DNA from: Rivularia sp. MS3
Lineage (GTDB): Bacteria; Cyanobacteriota; Cyanobacteriia; Cyanobacteriales; Nostocaceae
DNA: 64,000 bases
Reading direction: 5' to 3'
NCBI GenBank assembly: GCA_019192545.1
Contig: JAHCMI010000003.1
Coordinates: 124,001-188,000 of the forward strand
The notes beneath the pieces were generated by a model, which saw nothing but the letters and a program-made list of their open reading frames with translations, had not been told where the DNA came from and ran no database searches. Shown one piece after another: positions 55,942 to 64,000 of this stretch (position 1 is the first letter of the stretch; each line of letters begins with the position of its first letter). The position numbers were made by a program, and so were the translations under genes.

Positions 55942-55985
55942 CCGTCTGCTGTGCCATTACTCTCAATACACACAGACGGTTTTGT
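55942..55985 (+). terminator. Terminator downstream of prfA
   Basis: CCGTCTG-C-TGTG pairs with CACACAGACGG (11 pairs, one bulge) around a 15-base loop, followed by TTTTGT. It lies about 87 bases after the prfA stop. Confidence 0.6.
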
Positions 55986-56299
55986 AATGCATTATAAATT
56001 GCGTCTTCCATTTCTACAGGATAGAGAAAGTGCAAGGAATCAACTATAAGTATTTTTCAAAATTGCACTCGGTAGATGGTTATTCTTATTCTTTCTAGCA
56101 GACAGCGAATAAATTCGCCTGACTTCGCGGTTCCTCCAAGACCTGAAGGTACGTGGCTTCCCCGCTCATGGCATCCTGGTGAAACAAATCAAAGTGATGC
56201 CGTTAAGTAGGTAAGCAAATTTAATTGTATATTTACCCTACAGTTATATAGCTGTTCCCTGTTCCCTATTCCCTATCCAAGCAAAATGTTAAATTAATT

Positions 56300-56401
56300 T
56301 TGCACGGGTACTTATCTCAAGTAGCAATTGTTGGGCAAGCAGTCATGGACAGATTAGCTGCAGTTGCTGAATCTACAGGAAATAAAGCAAAAGCCAGCTA
56401 G
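56300..56401 (+). pseudogene. Short ORF remnant, function unknown
   Basis: A stretch reads HGYLSQVAIVGQAVMDRLAA and then VAESTGNKAKAS before TAG at 56399-56401. Its amino-acid composition looks like a real protein C-terminus (Ala/Val-rich amphipathic helix) rather than translated AT-rich DNA. The only in-frame starts are a TTG near 56309 and an ATG at 56344. It may be the remains of a lost gene or a very small protein. I do not recognise it. Confidence 0.25.
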
Positions 56402-56431
56402 ATTTATCAACCAAAACACAATACCTAATCT

Positions 56432-56458
56432 AGAGACGTAGCGCACTGCTACGTCTCT
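56432..56458. repeat. AGAGACGTAGC inverted repeat (copy 3)
   Basis: AGAGACGTAGC (56432-56442) pairs perfectly with GCTACGTCTCT (56448-56458) around GCACT. Same family as the TGTAGAGACG hairpins at 27931 and 35013. Confidence 0.65.
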
Positions 56459-56610
56459 TACTATTTGCAAAATTTTAACAATTTCTTCCTAATTTCTCCC
56501 CTTACAACAATTCCAACACGAAAATTGTAGTTAAATTTTGTTAAGATTAGACACAATAGATAAAAGGCGCGCTCCCTTACTGAAACCATCCCTTACCTTG
56601 GAGATACTTG

Positions 56611-58305
56611 ATGCTACGACTTGAACATATCAGTAAAATTTATCCCACAGGCGAAGTTCTCAAGGATGTCAACTGGGAAGTCAAAGCTGGCGATCGCATT
56701 GGTTTAGTCGGCGTAAATGGTGCGGGAAAGTCCACCCAGTTAAAAATTATCATGGGTGAGATGGAACCAACATCCGGTGAAATTATTCGTCCTAGCAGCC
56801 TGCATATAGCTCATCTCAATCAAGAATTTGAAGTAGACCCGACTCGTACCGTAAACGAAGAATTTTGGACGGTATTTGAAGAAGCAAACGCAGTACAATT
56901 AGCTCTGGCTCAAGTGCAGCGAGATATGGAAAGCGCTTCGCCAGATGAACTTGATAAATTAATAAATAAATTAGATAAATTACAAAGACAGTTTGAAGCC
57001 CTAGATGGTTACGGTTTAGAAGCTCGTATCGGCAAAATCTTACCTGAAATGGGATTCGACCAGGAAGATGGAGAGCGTTTGGTGAGTTCTTTTAGCGGTG
57101 GTTGGCAAATGCGGATGGGTTTAGGTAAAATCCTGCTACAAAAACCCGATTTACTGCTATTAGACGAACCTACAAACCATCTTGATTTAGAAACTATTGA
57201 ATGGTTGGAAAATTACCTCAAGGGTTTGACCACCCCAATGGTAATAGTTTCTCATGACCGGGAATTTCTTGACAGGCTTTGCACTCAAATAGTGGAAACC
57301 GAACGCGGTGTTTCTACTACTTATCTAGGTAATTATTCTACATATCTATTACAAAAAGCTGAAAATCAAACAGCACAGCTAAGTGCATTTGAGCGTCAGC
57401 AGAAAGAATTAGAAAAACAACAGGCATTTGTAGATAAATTCCGCGCTAGTGCTACTCGCAGTACTCAAGCCAAAAGCCGCGAAAAACAGCTTGATAAAGT
57501 AGAACGTATTGAAGCACCAGTCGCTGGAGTTAGAACTCTACAATTTAAATTTCCCCCAGCACCTCGCAGCGGGCGGGAAGTGGTAGAAATCAAAGATTTA
57601 ACTCATATTTATGACGATAAAATTCTGTTTTTAGCAGCGAACTTATTAATTGAAAGAGGCGATAGAATTGCTTTCTTAGGACCAAATGGTGCTGGTAAAT
57701 CGACTTTGCTGCGGTTGATTACGGGTATGGAAGAACCTACCGAAGGTGAAGTTAAATTAGGTCAACATAACGTCATTCCTAATTACTTTGAACAAAATCA
57801 AGCCGAAGCATTAGATTTAAATAAAACTGTCATGGAAACAATCCATGATGAAGTACCAGACTGGAAAAACGAAGAAGTTCGTACTTTGTTGGGAAGATTT
57901 TTATTTAGTGGTGATACAGTTTATAAGAAAGTAGACGCTTTAAGTGGTGGAGAGAAGGCACGTTTAGCATTGGCGAAAATGCTGTTACGTCAGGCAAATT
58001 TACTTATCTTAGATGAGCCGACAAATCACTTAGATATTCCTGCCAAAGAAATGCTGGAAGAAGCTTTACAGAATTATGACGGTAGCGTGATAATAGTTTC
58101 TCACGATAGATATTTTATTTCTAAAGTAGCGAATAAAATAGTTGAAATTCGCGATGGTGAATTCCGGGTTTATTTAGGAGATTATCATTACTATTTGGAT
58201 AAAATTGCCGAAGAGAAAGAGCAAGAGAGATTAGCAGCGATTGAGGCAGAAAAAGCCGCTAAAAGAGCAGCGAAAAAGAAGAAAGCAGCAGCTAAGCGTA
58301 AGTAA
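56611..58305 (+). CDS. ABC-F family ATPase
   Basis: 564 residues with two ABC modules in one chain and no membrane part, the ABC-F layout (ribosome-acting translation factors such as EttA, Uup and YdiF). Module 1: Walker A GVNGAGKST, signature SFSGGWQMRMGLGK, Walker B LLLLDEPTNHLDL. Linker with ATRSTQAKSREKQLDKVERI. Module 2: GPNGAGKST, LSGGEKARLALAK and LLILDEPTNHLDI. The tail is Lys/Ala-rich (AAKRAAKKKKAAAKRK), useful for binding RNA. The ATG at 56611 is used, with GGAG upstream. The exact ABC-F subgroup is not assigned. Confidence 0.93.
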   Translation: MLRLEHISKIYPTGEVLKDVNWEVKAGDRIGLVGVNGAGKSTQLKIIMGEMEPTSGEIIRPSSLHIAHLNQEFEVDPTRTVNEEFWTVFEEANAVQLALAQVQRDMESASPDELDKLINKLDKLQRQFEALDGYGLEARIGKILPEMGFDQEDGERLVSSFSGGWQMRMGLGKILLQKPDLLLLDEPTNHLDLETIEWLENYLKGLTTPMVIVSHDREFLDRLCTQIVETERGVSTTYLGNYSTYLLQKAENQTAQLSAFERQQKELEKQQAFVDKFRASATRSTQAKSREKQLDKVERIEAPVAGVRTLQFKFPPAPRSGREVVEIKDLTHIYDDKILFLAANLLIERGDRIAFLGPNGAGKSTLLRLITGMEEPTEGEVKLGQHNVIPNYFEQNQAEALDLNKTVMETIHDEVPDWKNEEVRTLLGRFLFSGDTVYKKVDALSGGEKARLALAKMLLRQANLLILDEPTNHLDIPAKEMLEEALQNYDGSVIIVSHDRYFISKVANKIVEIRDGEFRVYLGDYHYYLDKIAEEKEQERLAAIEAEKAAKRAAKKKKAAAKRK

Positions 58306-58370
58306 ATTTAACTATAGATTTAATTTTTGCCTCGCAAATTTCACAAATGCGCTTATTTTTTTTTACTACG

Positions 58371-58395
58371 CCCTCTTTTTTAAGAGGGTATTTTA
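58371..58395 (+). terminator. Terminator after the ABC-F gene
   Basis: CCCTCTT (58371-58377) pairs with AAGAGGG (58382-58388) around a T loop, followed by TATTTTAA. It is 65 bases after the stop. Confidence 0.55.
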
Positions 58396-58993
58396 ATGAC
58401 TGTATTCATTTCATTCTAATTAATTTTACTATTAAATAATTTTTCTAACTATTATCAAAATAAATAAAATTATAGAAAAATTGCAATGATAATTTTGCTC
58501 CCCAGTATTTATTTTCTGCTCCCCGTTTATTAAAAAGTTGTTTAGTCAATATTTGGAGATAGGAAAAATATGTAAAATTGAAATATTAAAGCGCTTTATT
58601 ATAAAAATGTAATTTTATCGCGGTTAAATATTAATCAGTAATAAAATCTTTGGTATCCTAGATACGGCTAAATACTATTTGCCTTTTCCGATTCCCGGTT
58701 ACCTTTCAAGAAAGAGTCATAAATATAAATCATAAAAAACAAAAAATAAAAATATATAAAACATCACTCTTGAGGGATTAAACTTTTTTCGATAGCAAAA
58801 TTTAAGATGTCAACTACCTGTTGTTACAAAAACTTTACTCAATATCGAATAATTGCAAAAAATATATATGAAAATTAGAGATAATTCATAAAATAATTTA
58901 ATACGCATAAAATTAATAAGCAAAAATTCACTTGCAGTTGTGAGTGTCAATGGTATTATTCGGATATTACGAAAAGTAAAGGGCAGTTTTGTT
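58396..58993. other. AT-rich non-coding region before gpmI
   Basis: About 600 bases, extremely AT-rich, without credible ORFs or recognised repeats. An open frame from 58940 joins gpmI but would add 18 residues not typical of the family. No promoter boxes assigned. Confidence 0.5.
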
Positions 58994-60601
58994 ATGACAA
59001 AAGCACCTGTTTCTCCCGTGGTGCTAGTAATATTGGATGGATGGGGTTACTGCGAGGAGACCAAAGGAAACGCCGTTGCCGCCTCTTCAACACCTGTAAT
59101 GGATAGCTTAATGAAAGCTTATCCAAGCACGTTGATTAATACCTCCGGGAAAGCGGTAGGTTTGCCAGAAGGGCAGATGGGCAACTCAGAAGTAGGACAT
59201 TTGAACATCGGTGCTGGAAGAGTTGTGCCGCAAGAATTAGTAAGAATATCAGATGCTGTAGAAGACGGCTCAATTAATCAAAATCCGGCATTAGTGAAAA
59301 TTTGCCAGGAAGTACGAGGTCGTAATAGTAAACTGCATTTGGTCGGATTATGCTCTGAAGGGGGCGTACATTCACATTTGAGTCATCTATTCGGCTTATT
59401 AGATTTAGCTAAAGCTCAAGGAATCTCAGACATTTGCATTCACGCGATCGCGGATGGACGCGATACTAAACCGAGTGAGGCGATTAAATCAATAGGACTT
59501 ATTCAAGATTATATAGACCGCATAGGAGTTGGACGCATTGTAACTATTAGCGGACGCTACTATGCAATGGATAGAGATAAACGTTGGGATCGCATCCAAA
59601 GCGCTTATGATGTAATGACGCAAGATGTAAGAAGCGATCGCCTTTCTGCTGTAGAAGTAGTTAAAGAATCTTATGCAGAAGGGATAACAGATGAATTTAT
59701 TGTTCCTGTTAGAATAGCTTCGGGAGCCGTAGAAGCGGGAGATGGAATCATATTTTTCAATTTCCGTCCCGATAGAGCCAGACAGTTAACTCAGGCTTTT
59801 GTTAACCCAGATTTTGACGGTTTTGAAAGACCGCAAATTAAACCGCTATCTTTTGTGACTTTTACGCAATACGAACAAGATTTACCAGTAGAAGTCGCAT
59901 TTAAACCCCAGAATCTTAATAATATTCTTGGTGAAGTAATTTCTCAACATGGTTTAAAACAGTTTCGTACTGCTGAAACCGAAAAATACGCTCACGTAAC
60001 CTACTTCTTCAACGGTGGTTTAGAAGAAGAACTTGAAGGAGAAGACCGAGAATTGGTAAGCTCTCCAATGGTAGCCACCTACGATAAAGCTCCCTCAATG
60101 TCAGCGCAGGCAGTTACCGACGTAGTTTTGGGGGCGATTCACAAGGGAATTTATTCCTTAGTAGTAGTTAATTATGCCAACCCAGATATGGTTGGCCATA
60201 CAGGAAACATGAAAGCTACCGTTGAAGCATTGGAAGCGGTAGATAACTGTTTAGGAAAATTGTTAGAAGGAATAAGCAAAGCTGGAGGTACGGCATTAAT
60301 TACCGCCGACCACGGTAACGCAGAATACATGATAGATGAGACAGGAAATCCTTGGACTGCTCATACTACTAATCCAGTTCCTTTTATTGTGGTAGAAGGA
60401 GAGAAAGTAAAAATTGCCGGACATGCTACCGATCTCAACTTAAGAACTGATGGTAAATTAGCCGACATTGCTCCAAGTATTTTGGAGATTTTGCAACTTC
60501 CCCAACCGCCAGAGATGACTGGAACATCATTGTTTAAGCCAGCAGAGTATGAGGTAAAAGTTCCTCGCAGCCCCATGAATTTGGTGATGCAGAACAATTA
60601 A
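58994..60601 (+). CDS. gpmI: 2,3-bisphosphoglycerate-independent phosphoglycerate mutase
   Basis: Interconverts 3- and 2-phosphoglycerate with two metal ions; glycolysis and carbon partition. 535 residues from the ATG at 58994 (MTKAPVSPVVLVILDGWGYC). The catalytic Ser lies in GNSEVGHLNIGAGR, with VHSHLSHL, ADGRDTKPSEA and metal ligands NYANPDMVGHTG and ITADHGNAEYM. secG follows on the same strand, an arrangement also found in many other cyanobacteria, by recollection. Confidence 0.96.
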   Translation: MTKAPVSPVVLVILDGWGYCEETKGNAVAASSTPVMDSLMKAYPSTLINTSGKAVGLPEGQMGNSEVGHLNIGAGRVVPQELVRISDAVEDGSINQNPALVKICQEVRGRNSKLHLVGLCSEGGVHSHLSHLFGLLDLAKAQGISDICIHAIADGRDTKPSEAIKSIGLIQDYIDRIGVGRIVTISGRYYAMDRDKRWDRIQSAYDVMTQDVRSDRLSAVEVVKESYAEGITDEFIVPVRIASGAVEAGDGIIFFNFRPDRARQLTQAFVNPDFDGFERPQIKPLSFVTFTQYEQDLPVEVAFKPQNLNNILGEVISQHGLKQFRTAETEKYAHVTYFFNGGLEEELEGEDRELVSSPMVATYDKAPSMSAQAVTDVVLGAIHKGIYSLVVVNYANPDMVGHTGNMKATVEALEAVDNCLGKLLEGISKAGGTALITADHGNAEYMIDETGNPWTAHTTNPVPFIVVEGEKVKIAGHATDLNLRTDGKLADIAPSILEILQLPQPPEMTGTSLFKPAEYEVKVPRSPMNLVMQNN

Positions 60602-60629
60602 TAATTGTAAGTGGTTAGTTGTTACATCC

Positions 60630-60652
60630 GACAGGGGTTGCAAACCCCTGTC
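60630..60652. repeat. Perfect palindrome after gpmI
   Basis: GACAGGGGTT (60630-60639) pairs with AACCCCTGTC (60643-60652) around GCA, 28 bases after the gpmI stop. No T-tract follows, so it is more likely a dispersed repeat than a terminator. Confidence 0.6.
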
Positions 60653-60870
60653 TAATAGCCTTCATTCCTAAAAATAGGACTGTAATAGAAGATTCAACGT
60701 AATTGTGACAGAAGAAGTTTAGATATAGTTCGTTCCTCCAAAAATTACTGTAAAGTTTATATATAATAATTAAGTTAAAATTTGTTTAACCGTTGCTTGT
60801 GAAGCTATTTAGTAGTTTGATAAACCAATAACAACTAGCAACTAACGACAAATAACTATTCATAAAATTC

Positions 60871-61239
60871 ATGACTGTTTCAAACATAGTACAAGGCATC
60901 TGGGCATTTTCTGCAATAGGTTTAATCGTTTTGGTATTGCTCCATAGTCCCAAAGGTGACGGGATTGGAGCTATCGGTGGACAAGCGCAATTATTTAGCA
61001 GTACAAAAAGCGCCGAAAATACTTTAAATCGCGTTACCTGGACATTAACAGTAGTTTTTCTGGGATTGAGTGTAGTTTTAAGCGCTGGTTGGCTTGGAGG
61101 TTCCGTTCCTAGCACTTCTAATCCTTCTGTCCCCGTTAATTCTCCTCCTGTTAACTCTAATCCCTCGGATTTATCTGCTCCCGTAACTTCACCAGCCCCT
61201 GCTATTTCTCCAGCTCCTTCTGATTCTTCCGAACCGTAA
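60871..61239 (+). CDS. secG: Preprotein translocase subunit SecG
   Basis: 122 residues; two membrane helices (about 7-26 and 56-75) around the cytoplasmic loop PKGDGIGAIGGQAQLFSSTK, which is the SecG signature. Residues about 80-122 form a Pro/Ser/Asn-rich extension (PSVPVNSPPVNSNPSD), so the protein is much longer than the usual 75-80 residues. It should partner SecY, encoded at 47109. Confidence 0.92.
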   Translation: MTVSNIVQGIWAFSAIGLIVLVLLHSPKGDGIGAIGGQAQLFSSTKSAENTLNRVTWTLTVVFLGLSVVLSAGWLGGSVPSTSNPSVPVNSPPVNSNPSDLSAPVTSPAPAISPAPSDSSEP

Positions 61240-61287
61240 AATTACTTTCTTCAACTTCTAAACTGTAAAAATTGCAGCTTTGTTGGA

Positions 61288-62199
61288 ATGGGAAAAAATC
61301 TAAGCTTATTTAAACGGATAAAAATAGCTTTAGGACTGGTAATTACCACAGCACTGCTCGTTATCTTTACTAACGTGCAGTCTTTTGCTGTGCTTACAAA
61401 TATTAACTTGACAAAATTGCCATCGTATAAATCGGATATCAAAGTAGGGAATAGGGAACAGAAAACAGGGAATATAGGGACATCCCTCTCCTTAATAAGG
61501 AGAGGGAGCGAGGGTGAGGTTTTAAATGTATTGAAATCAACCGAAAATCGCGATACCATCTCTCAAACTCCTTCTCTTCCACCACAAAATACTCATCCGA
61601 TGCCATCAACTTTAGCAAAATGGCAAGATGATACTAATAGCGGCGATTATTTTGATGAAATAAAACCTACAAAATACGGCTATTTAATTTGGTCGCAATT
61701 TCCAGTTAAAGTTTATTTAGAAACACTAAATACAGGGTTCAACAGCCAGTCTCAAAAATGGATTAATACTGTCTCGCAAACAGTAGAAGAATGGAATAAT
61801 TATTTGCCTTTGCAGATAGTAAAAAATCCTGAACTTGCAGATATTATAATTTTACGTAAAACTCCACCATTAAAATTTACTCCCGGTAAAAAATTACCTC
61901 GCGCTCGCTCTGCGGAAACTCGCTACAAAGTTTATACATTTGACAAGACTTTATACCATCGCTTCACTATCTTATTAAGTCCCAGTCAAACAGGAAAATA
62001 TCTTTTAGCAGCTTCTCGCCACGAATTAGGACATGCTTTAGGAATTTGGGGACACAGTAAAGATAAAAATGATGCTTTGTACTTTTCTCAAGTTAGGAAT
62101 CCGCCGATGATTTCTACTAGAGATGTAAATACTTTGAAGAAGATTTATCAGCAGAGTACTAGTTTGGGGTGGGAGAATAAGAATGATTCAGAGACGTAG
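61288..62199 (+). CDS. Exported metzincin-like zinc protease with in-frame repeat
   Basis: 303 residues. A signal peptide or anchor at 10-33 (IKIALGLVITTALLVIFTNV). The zinc site is HELGHALGIWGH, that is HExxHxxGxxxH, with the third His one position later than in classic matrixins; a conserved feature of this cyanobacterial family as I recall it. DALYFSQVRNPPMISTRDVN follows. Residues about 52-80 are coded by a GGGAATA tandem repeat and a CCCTCTCCTT palindrome, so that stretch is probably not functional protein. The stop codon lies within a GAGACGTAGC repeat half. Confidence 0.82.
   Translation: MGKNLSLFKRIKIALGLVITTALLVIFTNVQSFAVLTNINLTKLPSYKSDIKVGNREQKTGNIGTSLSLIRRGSEGEVLNVLKSTENRDTISQTPSLPPQNTHPMPSTLAKWQDDTNSGDYFDEIKPTKYGYLIWSQFPVKVYLETLNTGFNSQSQKWINTVSQTVEEWNNYLPLQIVKNPELADIIILRKTPPLKFTPGKKLPRARSAETRYKVYTFDKTLYHRFTILLSPSQTGKYLLAASRHELGHALGIWGHSKDKNDALYFSQVRNPPMISTRDVNTLKKIYQQSTSLGWENKNDSET
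61441..61525. repeat. Intergenic-type repeats inside a coding region
   Basis: GTAGGGAATAGGGAACAG-type heptamers (61444-61479) are followed by a 10-base perfect palindrome CCCTCTCCTT-AAT-AAGGAGAGGG (61484-61506) and GAGCGAGGGTGAGG. All keep the frame of the zinc-protease gene. Confidence 0.75.
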
Positions 62200-62204
62200 C
62201 AGAT

Positions 62205-62469
62205 TTGTAGGTTGGGTGTCGCTGCGCGTAACCCAACAATTTAAATAATTACGATGGTAAACTTTGAATAAACTTGTTTAACAACACGAACCCTTTACTG
62301 TAATCAGTTGTAGGCGAGGCAAATTGGGGTGTGGATTTCCCTCCCCCAATATTGCCATTGTATTGTGGCGATCGCGCAACGCACCACAATCATTCATATC
62401 AAAGACAAATCAACTTTTTAAAGCCATATTGAAAGAGTTAATCATTTCAAATAACTTTATCAATAGGCT
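62205..62469. repeat. Intergenic region with GTTGGGT palindrome
   Basis: GTTGGGT (62211-62217) pairs with ACCCAAC (62231-62237) around a GC-rich loop. A HIP1 octamer (GCGATCGC) lies near 62369. No gene seen. Confidence 0.5.
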
Positions 62470-63594
62470 ATGAACGAAAATTTTAATAATATCAATTGGG
62501 ACGAAATCAATGAACCCGATATTCACGAAGAAATGCTATTTGCTATCCGTAATTTAGCTTCAAATAATGAAGATATCCGCTCGGAATCTTTATCGAATTT
62601 ATTTGATTTTATCTGGCATCAAGGAACATTATCTCCTAAGTCAGCTTTTGCTGTACCGTTTTTAATTGCAAGATTACAGCAAGAAACACAGGCAGAGATA
62701 CTTGATGAAATTTTAATTATGCTGACAGCTTTGGGAACCGGAAGCTCTTATTGTGATGCTCATCAAGTTTTACCGATTTACGAAGATAGGCGAAACACGG
62801 TTGAATTCAAAGAGCGAATGGAAGAAGAATTAAATGATGTACAGGCTACTCATACAGCAGTATACAAAGGTATTAATGTCTATCTTGATTTATTGGAACA
62901 TCAATCAAAGGATGTAAGAATATCTGCTGTTTTTGCTCTTTCGTGTTGCAGGCAAAATGTAGCTAGAATTTGTAGTAAATTGTATACGAGATTTAGCTGT
63001 GAATCTGATGAATTAGTAAAAGCAACAATTCCTTTATGCTTAGTACATCTTAGTCAATGTATACCCGTACAAATCGCCTTTCTTGAAGAAATTTTAAAAT
63101 CAAATGAAAGCGATATAGTTAAACTGTCTGCGGCAGTATCTCTTGCTTACATTGCTGGGGAGCATATGTCCGATCATGCTTTAGATGTTTTAATTAATAA
63201 ACTACAAAAGCCTGATTTATTAATTAAATTGTGCGAACATTATGACCTTAGTGTTGCAACTAATGGATTGATAATTATAGATTTTTTCAGCCGTTTAAAT
63301 CATAGACATATTGGAATAGTTATTTCTACACTTTTAAAAATAGAAAAAATATCCTATATGATGGATGATTTATTTGAATTAGTATTTAACGAAAAAATTA
63401 TTCCAGAAGGGTCATTTTTTCGAGATTTAACTGATACAGAACAGTTGATTATCAAAGCTATTGTTGAAGATAATACTTTAGACAATGTTAGCTACATGGG
63501 TGGATTTTTAGATAAATTAGGGGGAGATGGGTTAGTTATAAAGCAAAAATTAATCGGATTTATTAATGGTGAAAGGTTGAAATATGAACGGTGA
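62470..63594 (+). CDS. HEAT-like helical-repeat protein
   Basis: 374 residues, mostly helical with repeated paired helices, as in HEAT or PBS-lyase-like repeats: SLSNLFDFIWHQGTL, VRISAVFALSCCRQN, VKLSAAVSLAYIAG. An N-terminal acidic patch (NINWDEINEPDIHEEM) precedes them. Probably a protein-binding scaffold; partner unknown. Start at 62470. No enzyme motif seen. It stands alone, between repeat-rich gaps. Confidence 0.72.
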   Translation: MNENFNNINWDEINEPDIHEEMLFAIRNLASNNEDIRSESLSNLFDFIWHQGTLSPKSAFAVPFLIARLQQETQAEILDEILIMLTALGTGSSYCDAHQVLPIYEDRRNTVEFKERMEEELNDVQATHTAVYKGINVYLDLLEHQSKDVRISAVFALSCCRQNVARICSKLYTRFSCESDELVKATIPLCLVHLSQCIPVQIAFLEEILKSNESDIVKLSAAVSLAYIAGEHMSDHALDVLINKLQKPDLLIKLCEHYDLSVATNGLIIIDFFSRLNHRHIGIVISTLLKIEKISYMMDDLFELVFNEKIIPEGSFFRDLTDTEQLIIKAIVEDNTLDNVSYMGGFLDKLGGDGLVIKQKLIGFINGERLKYER

Positions 63595-63852
63595 ATTAAA
63601 TAACATATTGCACCATTTCTAAATTGCCTTTCACAACCGCCTTGAAATTAATTTTAAGGCGGATTAGTGAAGTAGCGTTAAGAAAATAGTACAGAATATC
63701 AATTTGATAAGCCTATTATTTAACTGAATTATCTCTATATAACCAAAAATACGGGAAGACGTAGCACTGCTATACCAATTTCAGTCCATTTCAATGGACT
63801 TTCGCTATTAGACGGGGAATTGCATTCCCCGGCAGATTATCGCATTTCAACA
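63595..63852. repeat. Palindromes downstream of the HEAT-like gene
   Basis: AGTCCATT/AATGGACT (63783-63800) and GGGGAAT/ATTCCCC (63814-63830), preceded by GACGTAGCACTGCTATA (from 63759), a damaged copy of the GTAGAGACG family. Dispersed repeats; no gene. Confidence 0.55.
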
Positions 63853-64000
63853 TCATTCTTCCGCTACAAATTCACACTGCTCCCGCAAAACACAATCACC
63901 ACAATGCGGATTCTTTGCAGTACAAACCCCTGCCCCAAAATCAAACAGCGTCAAATTCCATATTCCCACATTATTTTCTGGAGCTATTTCTTCTGCTGCT
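63853..64000 (-). CDS. HhH-type DNA glycosylase, iron-sulfur C-terminus only
   Basis: 48 residues before the stop at 63853 are in the window; the rest lies beyond the right edge. LTLFDFGAGVCTAKNPHCGD ends in the cluster motif Cys-X6-Cys-X2-Cys-X5-Cys (CTAKNPHCGDC, then VLREQC), the [4Fe-4S] loop of the endonuclease III / MutY superfamily. Only seven residues follow the last Cys, which fits endonuclease III or a related glycosylase; MutY usually has a further domain. So base excision repair is the likely role. Confidence 0.75.
   Translation of the reverse strand, partial: AAEEIAPENNVGIWNLTLFDFGAGVCTAKNPHCGDCVLREQCEFVAEE

Larger units (their letters stand above)
55856..56610. other. 0.75-kb non-coding region after prfA
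   Basis: Holds the prfA terminator, a GC-richer stretch at about 56100-56215 of unknown nature, CTGTTCCCTATTCCCTAT repeats (56253-56277), a short plus-strand ORF remnant ending at 56401, and the TAGAGACGTAGC hairpin (56432-56458). GGAG lies upstream of the ABC-F start. Confidence 0.5.

Noticed and set aside
56100-56215. Possible riboswitch or structured RNA
   Set aside because: The stretch is GC-richer with short pairings, but no conserved core of a known riboswitch, 6S RNA or tmRNA could be identified.

Overview
The window comes from a filamentous, probably heterocyst-type (Nostocales, Rivularia/Calothrix-like) cyanobacterium. The evidence is the sulfolipid genes sqdB/sqdX, ndhN of the photosynthetic NDH-1 complex, Ycf35 and Ycf46 homologues, a CyaB-type cyclase, the cyanobacterial gene order bamA-lpxC-fabZ-lpxA-lpxB, a ribosomal operon that starts at rplC, AT-rich DNA, GCGATCGC (HIP1) octamers and many heptamer tandem repeats. 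The genus is inference only.

Layout. 1-5040: a coiled-coil protein cut by the window edge, thrB, a MerR regulator with a MerR-type promoter in front, then ycf35, ycf46 and a small ribbon-helix-helix protein. 5361-7918: sqdB and sqdX, the two dedicated steps of sulfolipid synthesis. 8373-10937: a GAF-GAF-PAS adenylate cyclase. 11189-18610: purC, then the outer-membrane cluster bamA, lpxC, fabZ, lpxA, lpxB. 18655-26247 (minus strand): a Tat-lipoprotein aldo/keto reductase, a tandem pair of large dynamin-like GTPases (one with a TerB domain), and an unknown membrane protein. 26825-36499: mnmH, endonuclease V, two FHA proteins (one fused to a flavoprotein-like region), a GDSL hydrolase, membrane and AMIN proteins, a DUF3172 protein and ndhN.

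37435-55855 is one long plus-strand translation superoperon: rplC-D-W-B, rpsS, rplV, rpsC, rplP, rpmC, rpsQ, rplN-X-E, rpsH, rplF-R, rpsE, rplO, secY, adk, infA, rpmJ, rpsM-K, rpoA, rplQ, truA, rplM, rpsI, rpmE, prfA. It lacks rpsJ, rpsN and rpmD. A 0.9-kb structured leader precedes it and heptamer arrays interrupt it. 56611-64000: an ABC-F ATPase, gpmI, secG, a zinc protease, a HEAT-like protein, and the iron-sulfur C-terminus of a HhH-type DNA glycosylase at the edge.

No tRNA, rRNA, CRISPR array, transposase or prophage gene was seen. The least ordinary parts are the TerB/dynamin-like GTPase pair (19781-24118), the FHA zinc-ribbon / FHA-flavoprotein pair (28853-31551), and the way small repeats reshape genes: the lpxB start is triplicated, lpxB and adk end inside heptamer arrays, and the zinc protease carries an in-frame palindromic repeat. 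I found no complete, clearly new defence system.
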